Assembly (NCBI GenBank): GCA_036971475.1
Contig: JBAIZL010000001.1
Coordinates: 285,790,425-285,854,424, forward strand
DNA from: Prosapia bicincta
Lineage: Eukaryota > Arthropoda > Insecta > Hemiptera > Cercopidae
Length of the DNA stretch: 64,000 bases
Reading direction: 5' to 3'
Within the stretch, counting starts at the first letter, position 1; every line of letters begins with the position of its first letter. Below, piece by piece: positions 1 through 12,165 of this stretch. The notes beneath the pieces are model-generated. The model worked only from the letters and a program-made list of their open reading frames with translations. It did not search any database and was not told the DNA's origin. The position numbers and the translations under genes are program-made.

Positions 1-650
1 CACTGCACCAAATAAATAGTAATACAACAATCAGTTAAAACAAATTACTAACTACTAGGAACCAATGCACCAAATAAGTAGTAATATAAGAATCAGTTAA
101 AACAAATTACTAACTACTATTAACCACTTCACCAAATAAGTAGTAATACAACAATCAGTTAAAACACATTACTAACTACTAGGAACCACTGCGCCAAATA
201 AGTAGTAATACAACAATCAGTTAAAACAAATTACTAACTACTATTAACCACTTCACCAAATAAGTAGTAATACAACAATCAGTTAAAACAAATTACTAAC
301 TACTAGGAACCACTGCACCAAATAAGTAGTAATATAACAGTCAGTTGAAACAAATTACTAACTACTATTAACCACTTCACCAAATAAGTACTAATACAAC
401 AATCAGTTAAAACAAATTACTAACTACTAGGAACTACTGCACCAAATAAGTAGTAATACAACAATCAGTTAAAACAAATTACTAACTACTAGGAACCACT
501 GCACCAAATAAGTAGTAATATAACAATCAGTTAAAACAAATTACTAACTACTAGGAACCACTTCACCAAATAAGTAGTAATATAACAATCATTTGAAACA
601 AATTACTAACTACTAGGAACCACTGCACCAAATAAGTAGTAATATAAATA
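1..650. repeat. 62-bp tandem satellite array
   Basis: About ten near-identical head-to-tail copies of a 62-bp A+T-rich unit, each with the core CACCAAATAAGTAGTAATA. Successive copies tend to alternate between a CTAGGAACCACTG and a CTATTAACCACTTC spacer, which hints at a 124-bp higher-order dimer in the first half. The window starts inside the array, so its true length is unknown. No coding frame persists through it. Confidence 0.95.
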
Positions 651-850
651 AATATAAATATAAATCACACATACTCTTTGATACTATCGAAAACCTACCT
701 TTAAAACCGTCACCGCTTTACCCAACATCTCCAAGCAGAAGACACTGATGAAGATCGGCACATAGCGATCGAAAACGTTCTGTCTCAGTAAGTTTTAACA
801 AATTTACTAAATTCAGAGTTCGGTTAGTCATAAACTATTGTTTCAGTGAT
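651..850. mobile_element. ~190-bp insertion splitting the satellite
   Basis: Non-satellite sequence that interrupts the 62-bp array. Both edges carry similar satellite words (AAGTAGTAATATAA on the left, AAGTAATATAA on the right), so it looks like an insertion with a short flanking duplication. It contains CTGATGAAGATCGG (745) followed by CGATCGAAAACGTT (766), a small stem-like pair resembling the 3' tail of the Penelope-like copies near 39.2 and 41.4 kb. I infer a short mobile-element tail; the class is uncertain. Confidence 0.4.
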
Positions 851-1025
851 TAATAAGTAATATAACAATCAGTTAAAACAATTACTAACTACTAGAAACT
901 ACTGCACCAAATAAATAATGATATGACAATCAGTTAAAAGAATTAGTAACTACTAGTAGCCACTGCAACATATAAGTAGTGATTTGAAAATCAATTAAAA
1001 TAAATTAGTAACTACTAGTAACCAC
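851..1025. repeat. Diverged copies of the 62-bp satellite
   Basis: Roughly three further units of the same satellite, clearly more diverged (for example AATAAATAATGATATGACA in place of the core). They mark the decayed edge of the array beyond the insertion. Confidence 0.8.
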
Positions 1026-1791
1026 AATGATTTTTTAACTTTCACTACTTTGGTGGGTTATTTTATTAAATTTTTGACTAAATTTTTATTGAGATTTATA
1101 AGTTTTTAACTACTACTGTAGTGAGTATATTTGTATTTTATATGCGTGTTTAAAACCAATACAATATGGTTTTTAGGCTTGATAAGGACAATGAACTAAT
1201 TTCTGAAACATTGCCCCAATTAAATAAACCATGATTCCAGCGACTCAACCGAATCATTAGTTAATTTTCTTGTTTTCTAGAAAGTTTAATGAAATGCTCT
1301 TAGGTAGAAATATTTTTGGCATTCAGTATATTTCGACTAAATAGAAACCGATGGAAAGGGGGCGAACTTCATGTCCGATCAATATACATGGTCGAACAGT
1401 AATCACATATCTGTGTTATGAAAGCAATCCGTGCCCATTGTGCGAGATACAATAGCTTTATACGTCGAAAGAGTTTCACAATGACTGGATATCTTCATTT
1501 ACTCAATATTATTGCTTCTATGGCTATCTTGGCTTCTTTATTTATACAACTTAACGACGAATTTGTACAAAATAAGCTTCAAGTATTTTGATGTAACTTA
1601 CTGTATATTTGTATACCACACAGCCCTCAAACAGTCACAACATGTGGTCTTTCCTTATAGTAATCGTAAAATAATCGTGGATATTTTAAATAAAACTAGT
1701 TTATAAATTTTTATTAAATCTTTGTATTATTATTGTATTTTTTTTCCGTATTTAATTTCACGAATTATAAACCTATTAAAGGTTTTAAACG
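1026..1791. other. Anonymous A+T-rich sequence
   Basis: No repeat, domain or convincing exon seen. The 64-codon open frame at 1512-1706 has hydrophobic, low-information content and is not supported as a gene. Confidence 0.5.
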
Positions 1792-2016
1792 AATTAAAAC
1801 AGTTTACTCTAAATCTCAATACACATTAGTTTATTAAAACAAACAGACTAGTTTTGACGACGATCTCGCCTTCATCAGTGCTTGGTTACTACTCAAGGGC
1901 TTGAGTCAGTGTTCGGCTCATCAGTGTTTGAGTAGTAGCCAAGCACTGACGAAGGCGACATCGGTTTGTTTTAATAAACTAATTTGTAGTGAGGTTTAGA
2001 GTAAACTGTTTTAATT
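1792..2016. mobile_element. Foldback (MITE-like) element, 225 bp
   Basis: Terminal inverted arms match: AATTAAAACAGTTTACTCTA at the left is the reverse complement of the right end. The similarity continues inward through TTTATTAAAACAAAC and GCCTTCATCAGTGCTTGG to a short central loop. Imperfections inside the arms (CTCGCC versus GTCGCC, plus a small indel) show independent mutation of the two halves. No protein is encoded. Both arms contain a CTGAYGAAGGCGA motif pointing outwards, like the Penelope-type tails elsewhere in the window. Confidence 0.75.
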
Positions 2017-2944
2017 TTTACCGTTGTGAATTCTTCTCACTAACAAAGCTCTAATTAACTTAATAAAAACACCTTAAAAAGTTAATTAAACTCAGGTCAA
2101 ACTTCACTTTAGGAAAGTTCTTAATATTATTTTAGAAAGTTAATGAGACTCCTCCCTTATCTGCTAAACTTTTAGAAAGCTTCTTCTTAGCTATATTATT
2201 TTACGAGAAATTTACTCTTCTTTTGGATTTTATAGTGATGATAGGTGAAAACCTATCGAGGTAACCCCATATACTTGTTTTTAAAAGTTCGATTTGACTT
2301 TTAAAAGTTTGAATTGTAATCAAACTGCTAGACATATGAATAGCTGAAAACTTTTCTAATCAGACAAATTTAGCCATGGAACGAGCGTCTTCAAATAACA
2401 TTTGGTAAATAGATCTGATACATAGTTAATACGTGTAGTTTGAGTCAATAATAATAATAGGTAATGAATATAAGCTATGAGGAATAAAAACTTTGGTTGA
2501 TTGAATTATACGTTGTCACAATTAGTCTAAACCAAATATTCGACATGTCTGATTATGTAGTTAAAAGGATTTACATTTAAACATTATGGTAACATAACCA
2601 TCTAAATAATCTCAAAGTAAATTAAAAAAAAACAGCCTCTTGGGAGAAATTGTCATTAGAGAGAACCCTTAAGTAATGACGGGTTGCTCTACCGATACAC
2701 CACGTAAAGTTTCTTTTTTTATGCTACACCAGAAGACTTTTCTCTTTAAATAGCGTAAACGCAAATTTTTCATTAATGTTAGCGGAAATCTTGCTTTTAT
2801 GTTATAGTTAATAATTATGGTTGTTATATACTAACAGAAAGAAATGTTATTAATATAAAAATATTATTATTGTCCCGTGTCAGGCGGACATATAAACAGA
2901 GAAATATTGTGGCTAGTACTTTGTTCCTAGTCCCAAAACGAACC
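2017..2944. other. Anonymous A+T-rich sequence
   Basis: No gene found. The only item is a tRNA A-box-like string on the minus strand near 2675-2700 (GTATCGGTAGAGCA) without a convincing B box, which may be a worn SINE head. Confidence 0.4.
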
Positions 2945-3317
2945 ATTCTTATATACAACAAAACGAACCACTATTATATATAACAATATATATAACAATA
3001 TATAACAATATATAACAAAATATATAACAATATATAACAATATATAAAATATATATAACAATATATAAAAATAAATATAACAATACATAAAATATATATA
3101 ACAATATATAACAATATATAAAAATATATATAACAATATAAATAACACTATATAACAATATATAACAAAATATGTAACAAAATATATAACAATATATAAC
3201 AAAATATGTAACAAAATATATAACAATATATAAAATATATATAACAATATATAAAATATATATAACAATATACAACAATATATAAAATATATAAAAATAT
3301 ATATAACAATATATAAT
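2945..3317. repeat. ATATAACA-type microsatellite
   Basis: About 370 bp of variants of TATATAACAATATATAACAA. Open frames on the minus strand here (runs of Tyr, Ile, Leu) are low-complexity artefacts. Confidence 0.95.
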
Positions 3318-3454
3318 ACTGGACGACACTGTGGGAAGTAGGCCTACCTACCGAAGCCAGATTACCCGGGCATATTCTCATAATCTGATGTAGCATCTGT
3401 ATAAGGCTTCAAGTCAATTGGATTCACGTAATGTAGATCAAATGCAAAGTGTCA

Positions 3455-3775
3455 TCAGAAATATGGCAACGGGAGCTGTGTCCCTGCCACCTCTATAATA
3501 TGGCAACGGTAGCTGTGTCCCTGCCACCTCTATAATATGGCAATGGGAGCTGTGTCACTGCCACATCTATAATATGGCAACGGTAGCCGGCAACGGTCGC
3601 TGTGTCACTGCTACCTCTATAATATGGCAACGGTAGCCGGCAACGGTCGCTCTGTCACTGCCACCTCTATAATATGGCAAGGGTAGCCGGCAACGGTAAC
3701 TGTGTCACTGCCACCTCTATAATATGGCAACGGTAGCCGGCAACGGTCGCTGTGTCACTGCCACCTCTATAATGA
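3455..3775. repeat. Minisatellite, 37- to 50-bp units
   Basis: About seven copies built on CTGCCACCTCTATAATATGG. Early units are ~37 bp; later units gain an internal GCCGGCAACGG duplication and reach ~50 bp, so the array shows expansion of the unit itself. Confidence 0.9.
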
Positions 3776-4377
3776 CGTAGGAATTTAGGTAGACCGTAAA
3801 GTGCTAGCAGGTTCAGATTAACGCTTGCTTTGGTGATTTTTTTTCGCTACCCAAAGTTATTTTATACGGAAGTAGAAATTATATTCAGTTACAAATTTTA
3901 TACATTAGCAAAAAATACACCAACAGAAAGATTTCAAAAAACTATATTGTCTAAACTAATACTGCCACATAAACGAAAGTTTGATTACAAAGCTGAATAC
4001 AGATTAGGGCCAAAGATGTTATATGCTCAATATGATTAACAGGAAACTTTGATGGTATTCATAGAAAATAAAAAAATACGTCTATAAGATTATGAGTATC
4101 CTAAAATACGTATCGATGAATAGAACGTCTGAACTATAACTGTTATACTGTATATAATTTAGGCCTATGTCTAGAAATTATGGTTTTGTTTTTTAAATAT
4201 TTATACTCTCTGATGATGATAATATTGTTGTTTTTGTTGATGGTAATAAAGGTGGTGGTGGTGGTACTGATGACGGCATAATGATGGTGGTAGTGAAGGT
4301 TTTGACGTTAGTGATGGATAATGATGATTATGTTGATGAGGGTGAAGATATGATGATAATGTTGTTGTTAACAACAT
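3776..4377. other. Anonymous sequence, no supported gene
   Basis: Contains a 69-codon open frame (3830-4039, plus) of ordinary composition that I do not recognise, with no splice or promoter context. A GGTGGTGGTGG microsatellite remnant lies at 4250-4265. Confidence 0.3.
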
Positions 4378-4379
4378 TA

Positions 4380-4457
<78 letters not shown>

Positions 4458-4513
4458 AACACACACACACACACACACATACACACACACACACCCACAC
4501 ACAAACACACACA

Positions 4514-4554
<41 letters not shown>

Positions 4555-4671
4555 CACACACACATACACACACACACACACACACACAAACAAACACACA
4601 CACACAACACACACACAATACACACACACACACACACAACACACACACATACACACACACACAACACACAC

Positions 4672-4712
<41 letters not shown>

Positions 4713-4719
4713 CACACAC

Positions 4720-4768
<49 letters not shown>
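4378..4768. repeat. Interrupted (CA)n microsatellite
   Basis: About 390 bp of CA dinucleotide repeat with AACA, ATAC and AACAAAC interruptions. The Cys/Val and Thr/His open frames on both strands are artefacts of the repeat. Confidence 0.97.
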
Positions 4769-4770
<2 letters not shown>

Positions 4771-7502
4771 AAACGATTACTTTTTTAGCCTTTGTTAATG
4801 GTCACTAGGTTGGACGAATGTTTAAAATTCAAACATCACCGTGAGTTTCTAATTTAATGTTTTATTCATAAACATGGCGTTGTACAGCCTCCCTCCACCG
4901 ATATCGTTGAAATATTCAAAACATCGCACGATTTATTTTGTTAAGGCGCGTTTGTTTTATTTAAAATTTTTTTAATGCAACGTGTTTAGTTTTTATGAAG
5001 TATGAAAGGCTTTGAAATATAAAAGCCCTTTTATTGAAATAATTGAGCTAAAAAAAGGGTAAAATATTTTGTTTGGTATTTTGTATAATTTAATTTGTTT
5101 TCCATTAAAAGCTAATTTGTTTCAGGAATATAGCGTTGCTAATGGTTGTTCCCAACAAATGGAGAAATATTTCCCCTCCCCGCAACAAGCTGATATAGCA
5201 CTACGCACAGAAAAACAGAATTTTACGAAGTGAAATTTCACCTTAGCCTTGATAATGGATGTTTATCGAGACCGATCACTTGCACTTGCAACGGTGACAG
5301 AGTCAGTTTGTGTTCTTGTCTTTTAAGAAAATTATTATTACAATATATTATTATAGGAGTTGTTTCGGTAACATTGCTACACATAATCAGTGCTACACCT
5401 ACACTAATATTATTTTATCGGAACATCAGTTTATAGTTGATGGTCGAGCTTGGCTCAAGTAAAGTATCAAACTACAAACCAGATAAAATACTTAGTAAAT
5501 ACAAAAATATCTAACCAAAACTTCTGAGATTTAATCTACATCTACAAATAGTTTCTGTTCCCAGATATAATTATTTAGATCCTATCGCAATTCCCATCGC
5601 AATTTAGAAATATAAAATAAACGTAAATATGGCAGAAAAGATTCTCCAGCGTAGAATGTAATATTTGTATATGAAGATAGGATAGACTTTGTGAAAGATT
5701 TAATTCGTACAACCTATACAATTATGTTACTCAAATTCCTTTACTGATGATGGTAGCATTTTTACCAAAACTAGTCTGTCGAGTAATCCAATTGTTAGCA
5801 AGAATGAAGTTTTATTTTGAAGTGTTTTGATCCTGTTAAGTTAATACCACTATGTAAGCTCTAATTTGTAATACCCCAGAGAGTATATCTACATATTTGT
5901 ACATAGGTATACGAAATTACATCCCATTCCATGAAGATATATGCAACTATGAGACTATATAATGAGACAATCCTTCTCATTACACCACATTGTTTTATCA
6001 AAAAGGTTTACTTTACCTGAAGTTTTTGAAAAAAATATTTATTATAAGCATTTATTTATTTATAATTGAAACATTTATTTATTTTCTGACAATTGCGCCT
6101 GCAATGTTCAATTCCAGAACAAAATGTCTCTAAAAGGTTTTCGTTAAATCGAACCAGGACGTTTCAGTCGAATCAAACTAACCAGTAATTTAAAAACTAT
6201 AATAGTCTGCCATTTTTTAATTAAAAAACGAAGTTTTTGCACGTGGTAGTTTTAAAAATTTTAAAAAATAAAGTATGAGTGCTAAACACGCGCATCCACT
6301 TAATAGCTCAAATAGTGTAGGACTTCCTTTTGATAATTTTTTTCCTTACTGAATATTTAATGCAAATTTGTAGATAAAAAAGTCATTTGTTGTAACGTCG
6401 AAGTACACTTCCCCCGAGATAAACCCATAATTGTTACTAGCATACATTTAGGGGTTTAATATAATATCAATTATTATATTATATTATTCTAATTGTTGCA
6501 TGTAACTGAAGTAATAAAGAATGGAAAATAACAATGTCAGGCAAACCTAAACAATGTAATAATGATTTCCCTGAACATTACGTCTCATTTGGTTGCGGAT
6601 TTGTAATCCTGAAGATCATTGAACCAATTAATTCACTCGCATTTTAATCAACTCATTCACTTTCACAATAGTATGGGTAAATATATTTAAAAAAATGTGA
6701 TTGTAAATAAAAAACCTACTCAAAGACTTCAATAATAAGCCTAATTTATTGAAAATAAAATAAAGCCTACTCAAAGCCATTAGTATTAAACATCCAATTA
6801 GAAAAACACGTTAAATCTTAAGCTAAACCGCATTTAAATATGCTGAAAAGATAAGTGTGCCGAGTAAGGAAAGTTTACTACAATGTCAGATGGAATGACA
6901 GGAGAAGGGTGTAGAACAGCGCTATCTGTCTATTTGGAGGCGCGGTTTGATGGTATCCTCTACCTCCGTGTGTACCTTACCCACTCACTGTAAGGACCAA
7001 CAAATCAGCCGACTGCAGTAACATATTTGCATCTACTATAGACTAGAATAGCAAATGGTAAAGGTAAATAATTGAGAAGGTCAGTTTTGTTTCAACGTGT
7101 TTATAGAATGTTGCTTGATTAAATCTCAAACAGACTTGGCAAGAAGCGGATCAATAAGAAATGTTCGTTCGACTTGTTATGTTTAAATCTATCGTGTCAT
7201 AGAATTTTATTTGAATTACGTTAGGTGGAATAGTTTATATTATAAAAAAATCGATTATGAACAATCAAATATTGTTATTTATTTTGTTACCAATTTCCTG
7301 CTTAATATTCAATTAGCAACTTCCTACAATGTTCCATTTTGGTATAATTTATATTTTGGTTCAAAAATGCTCCCACAAAAACTGTTTAGAAATATTCTAA
7401 AAATCTGAAGACTAGAAAAGCAAAAATATATTCTTAAATTATAGGAAATAGAGAAATAGACGATAAAACAAAGAAAGATAAAAATTCAAAACTAAAGAAA
7501 CA

Positions 7503-7504
<2 letters not shown>
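4769..7504. other. A+T-rich intergenic sequence, nothing coding seen
   Basis: No domain-bearing frame found on either strand. A slightly G+C-richer patch at 6850-7020 includes AGCGCTATCTGTC and GGAGGCGCGG, without an identifiable feature. Confidence 0.5.
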
Positions 7505-8142
<638 letters not shown>

Positions 8143-8182
8143 GAATGCTTGTATACATACATATATATATACAAAACATTTT

Positions 8183-8390
8183 GTAAACTAATGGACTGCT
8201 GGGCAAATAATATTGTAAACTATTGAACTGCTGGACAAATAATATTGTAATCTAATGAACTGCTGGACAAATAATATTGTAAAGTAATGAACTGCTTGGC
8301 AAATAATATTGTAATCTAATGAACTGCTCGACAAATAATATTGTAAACTAATGAACTGCTGGACAAATAATATTGTATACTAATGAACAC
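8183..8390. repeat. 32-bp minisatellite
   Basis: Six and a half copies of a 32-bp unit with the core AATGAACTGCTGGACAAAT, directly after the compound microsatellite. Confidence 0.93.
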
Positions 8391-8616
8391 TAATAAATAT
8401 CGAACACACCAATCTAAGAGATTATTTAAAAAATAGAATGATACTTCAATATAACTCATAAAAACTGGAATTATGACATAGAATATTCTTTCACTATAAT
8501 TGAATTAGCTGATTGGACATAGAATGCTATTTTCTGTATATAATTTTTTGGTTCATGAATAACATTGACATAGAATGATATTTACCTTTGATAAATTGGC
8601 TACATTGTAGTACGAG

Positions 8617-8630
8617 CCACTAGATGGCAC
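8617..8630 (+). promoter_or_regulatory. CTCF-like core motif
   Basis: CCACTAGATGGCAC fits the CTCF core consensus CCASYAGRKGGCRS at every position. A 14-bp motif can occur by chance, and no occupancy is implied. Confidence 0.2.
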
Positions 8631-8694
8631 TAAAATCTTAGAGATGGCAAAGTCATTTCAAATTTGACTTAGAATGTTCTTTGCTTGTCGTCTT

Positions 8695-8695
8695 C

Positions 8696-8737
<42 letters not shown>

Positions 8738-8742
8738 ATAGC
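8695..8742. repeat. (TA)n(TG)n microsatellite
   Basis: Short TA tract followed by TG tract. Just upstream, ACATAGAATG-type words recur at irregular spacing between 8475 and 8680. Confidence 0.9.
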
Positions 8743-10034
8743 CTATATATAATTAAAGTGAATTCCTTCAAAATTATATATATTAAAATATAAATATGTT
8801 TATACATATAACAGAATCAAAATATCAAGTGACAAAAGAGAAAGCGAAATTAATTATAAAAATTAATTATTTAATTAATGAATTAATATTTGAAAAAATT
8901 GTATTTATGTCAAATGTCATCCACTACAAGTTTGAAAAAATGTTTTTGAACTTAAGTGGATGAATAAATAGTATATGATTAACGAATGAAAATTTGAACA
9001 AGATATATAAATAAAAATATAAAAGGAGAATGTGAACAAATAGAAAAATAATTAATTTCCAAATCTATATCACTTTAACCTTCAACACAGTTTCGATGAT
9101 ACAGTCTTCATCATAAGAAAGTTCAACTTTAATAAAGTTAAAAAAAGATCCCATTGTTTTTTTACAGATTTTAGAGATTGATCTGTAAAATAGTTGTAAC
9201 TATACACTCTGATAATGAAGATTTGGTCATAAGGTATGTAAGGTTGAAGTGGACATAAGGTTTTAATTAATATTACTTTGAAAATTAGTCCTTTTCTTGT
9301 ATTGCATTCTTTATTTTATTTATTAATATTTGTAATATCTATACTCCTTGGTGTTCATGGGCGTATTGAGTTTAACTTGCATACCTAACTTAAGTGATCT
9401 CAAAATGAAACCTCTCAAAACGAACAAAAAATGTACACTTGAACAGTAACGTATACAGCAATTGAAATATACAGTATAAACAGGAGTCGTTAGGAAATAG
9501 GCTTAGAAAGAAAAGTTTGCTGATTAACTAAATTCTCTTATGTAGCTGACAATGAAAGCAAATGAATCGTTTGTTTTGAAAAAAAGTTGTCGGTTTTTTG
9601 AAACAAAAGTTACCTTTGAGTTACCATTTTGAATAATAGGCCTACTTTCATTACCAAACACATCGTTTAATATGACAAGGAAACAAGTATGGATCCTAAA
9701 ATATGAATTCTGACCATCTGATTCTTTCTGTTTAGTTTTGTTTCCTTTATTTTCAAAACAAACAAACGTCTTAGTCTACCTAGCCACCTGGTGGCATTCA
9801 CGGGAACTACAATATAGTGAAAAATATACAACGGCTGATTCATTAAATGTTTGTTTAAAGTTACTGCAGAGTTAATTCGTTTATTTTATTACTCTGTGAT
9901 TAAGCTCTTACTTATTGTAAGAGTCTAGTTTTATTAATAATAACTTATTTATAGATTAGTATTTCGGTCATACATTTTTCTGTGTTGTCTTTTGGTTTTT
10001 TAGTGTGTTTTCCAGTTGAGGTTAGTTTTCATTA
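8743..10034. other. A+T-rich sequence, no gene seen
   Basis: No supported coding region. A 13-bp palindrome GCCACCTGGTGGC lies at 9783-9795. The sequence just before 10035 is pyrimidine-rich. Confidence 0.4.
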
Positions 10035-10330
10035 ATGTCGTCTAGTGAAAGTGATATAGAAACAGTAAAACCAATCAAACGAAAGAGAGGTGGGAGGAAC
10101 ACATATAAACAACAAAAAATAAAACTGGCTAAACTTCATCGTGAATCTTAAACAAGTTACTCGGGAAGGGAAACCCTGCAAAAAAATGTGAATGCAAATG
10201 GAGCTGGAGTTTGAAATGCTCCGAGGTATTCGATGACATTGCTTGTATGCCAATTCTTAATACATTAAATGGGTTTTATTCTAAAATCATACAAGGTACA
10301 TACTTTCAACGTAACCATACAAAAACGTAA
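10035..10330 (+). pseudogene. Decayed Lys/Arg- and Cys-rich ORF, transposase-like family (tentative)
   Basis: An ATG at 10035 opens a frame beginning MSSSESDIETVKPIKRKRGG, followed by a basic stretch and SYSGR. It is broken by a TAA near 10149 and an apparent one-base frameshift after GRE; the adjacent frame then reads a cysteine cluster (KCECK, then LKCSEVF) and runs to about 10330. A basic N-terminus, a Tyr/Ser-Gly patch and a CxC...C cluster are, from memory, typical of an uncharacterised family of transposon-associated insect proteins. I cannot name the family with certainty. It is not a functional gene as it stands. Confidence 0.3.
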
Positions 10331-11123
10331 CCACACAATGGTAAGACTGCTCCCTACATTAGTTTTCAATTACATTACTTTTCAAGATACATTTGAGATA
10401 GTTTTCATTCTACTTTCGCCCAAAATCGTTCTACGACGACATAACTTCAGTTTTATTTTTCGTCGGAACTCCATCTTTTGTCACTTTTATCATATTCTAC
10501 CTCTGACTTTTCGACGTTGCTACTTTTTTTCTAAAGCCCATTCCCTGTCTTCTGTAGTTTTCTCATCAATCACTTTCTCTTCATTGTTGTTTCTTTATAT
10601 TCGAACATTTCACAATGTTTGGCAACACTTCTTTGTTTGTAGGTTGTGAGTGCCTTTTGTTGCTTTTCTTGAGACAAGAATTTTCCAAAGTTCTTAATAT
10701 TTTAGTTTTAGTTCTTGACAAATCACACTTTTTTCGTTATTTGATTTGAGAAATTCTTCTTTTTAGCTCAATTGATTATTAGAACGAATCAGATGTTTGT
10801 AGAGCATTATTTTATATACGATTACTAGTTGGTTCTCTTTTACTTTTGGAGCTTCTACGTTTAAGGGGAGCAACTCCAGATTTGCCTTCAGTGAGAGAAA
10901 ACCATGGATTTTCGTGTCACTATGGTGGGCTTATAGTTGTCTTTTTGGATGTTGAAAATTGGTTCCTTCGACGAATCCCCTCTGAATAGGTAAACCCCCT
11001 CTCTGTCGTTATGGTAGGCAGAATTTTCTTTTGAGAATTTACTTATTAAAAAATAAATTATAAACCGCACAGGGAAGCTATACACTGTACTTAGATAACA
11101 TTTTACAAACAATCACACGCTGT
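10331..11123. other. No supported feature
   Basis: A 126-codon open frame (10269-10649, plus) is rich in Phe, Leu and Ser, matches no domain I know and overlaps the decayed ORF. I treat it as chance. Confidence 0.3.
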
Positions 11124-12165
11124 ATCTGGTAGGGAGGGATGAAGCCTCCCTAATGGTCCTTCTAATCGGTCGAGAATCAGAGCCATCTGGTAAGGAGAGA
11201 TGAAGCCTCCCTAATGGTCCTTCTAATCGGTCGAGAATCGGAGCCATCTGGTAGGGAGAGATAAAGCCTCCCTAATGGTCCTTCTAATCGGTCAAGAATC
11301 GGAGCAATCTGGTAGGGAGCGATGAAGCCTCCATAACGGTCCTTCTAATCGGTAGAGAATCGGAGCCATCTGGTAGGGAGAGATAAAGCCTCCCTAATGG
11401 TCCTTCTAATCGGTCGAGAAGCGGAACCATCTGGTAGGGAGAGATAAAGCCTCCCTAATGCTCCTTCTAATCGGTCGAGAAGCGGAGCCATCTGGCAGGG
11501 AGAGAAGAAGCCTCAATAACATTCCTTCCAATCGGTCGAGAAGCGGAACCATCTGGTAGGGAGAGATAAAGCCTCCCTAATGGTCCTTCTAATCGGTCGA
11601 GAAGCGGAGCCATCTGGCAGGGAGAGAAGAAGCCTCAATAACATTCCTTCCAATCGGTCGAGAAGCGGAACCATCTGGCAGTGAGAGATGAAGCCTTTCT
11701 AAAGGTCCTTCTAATCGGTCGAGAAGCGGAGTCATCTGGCAGGGAGAGAAGAAGCCTCAATAACGTTCCTTCCAATCGGTCGAGAAGCGGAGCCATCTGG
11801 CAGGGAGAGATGAAGCCTTTTTAAAGGTCCTTCTAATCGGTCAAGAAGCGGAGCCATCTGGTAGGGAGAGATGAAGCCTCAATAACGGTCCTTCTAATCG
11901 GTCGAGAAGCAGAGCCATCTGGCAGGGAGAGATGAAGCCTCAATAACGGTCCTTCTAATCGGTCGAGAAGCGGAGCCATCTGGCAGGGAGAGATGAAGCC
12001 TTTCTAAAGGTCCTTCTAATCGGTCAAGAAGCGGAGCCATCTGGCAGGGAGAGATGAAGCCTCAATAACGGTCCTTCTAATCGGTCGAGAAGCGGAGCCA
12101 TCTGGCAGGGAGAGATGAAGCCTTTCTAAAGGTCCTTCTAATCGTTCGAGAAGCGGAGCCATGTC
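11124..12165. repeat. 61-bp minisatellite array, ~17 copies
   Basis: A long regular array of a 61-bp G+C-rich unit (core CTTCTAATCGGTCGAGAAG, then CATCTGG and GGGAGAGATGAAGCCT). Copies differ mainly in a CCTCCCTAATGG / CCTCAATAACGG / CCTTTCTAAAGG segment, and these versions alternate in blocks in the right half (~122-bp higher order). The unit is much more G+C-rich than its surroundings. The 73-codon minus frame at 12016-12237 lies within it and its edge and is an artefact. Confidence 0.95.

Noticed and set aside
1..1025. CRISPR-like array
   Set aside because: The repeats are contiguous 62-bp satellite units without unique spacers, in a eukaryotic context.
2640..2710. Possible tRNA gene on the minus strand (GTATCGGTAGAGCA)
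   Set aside because: Only an A-box-like string; no B box, acceptor stem or standard anticodon loop could be drawn.
10269..10649. A 126-codon plus frame
   Set aside because: Phe/Leu/Ser-rich without domain similarity, and overlapping a decayed ORF in another frame.
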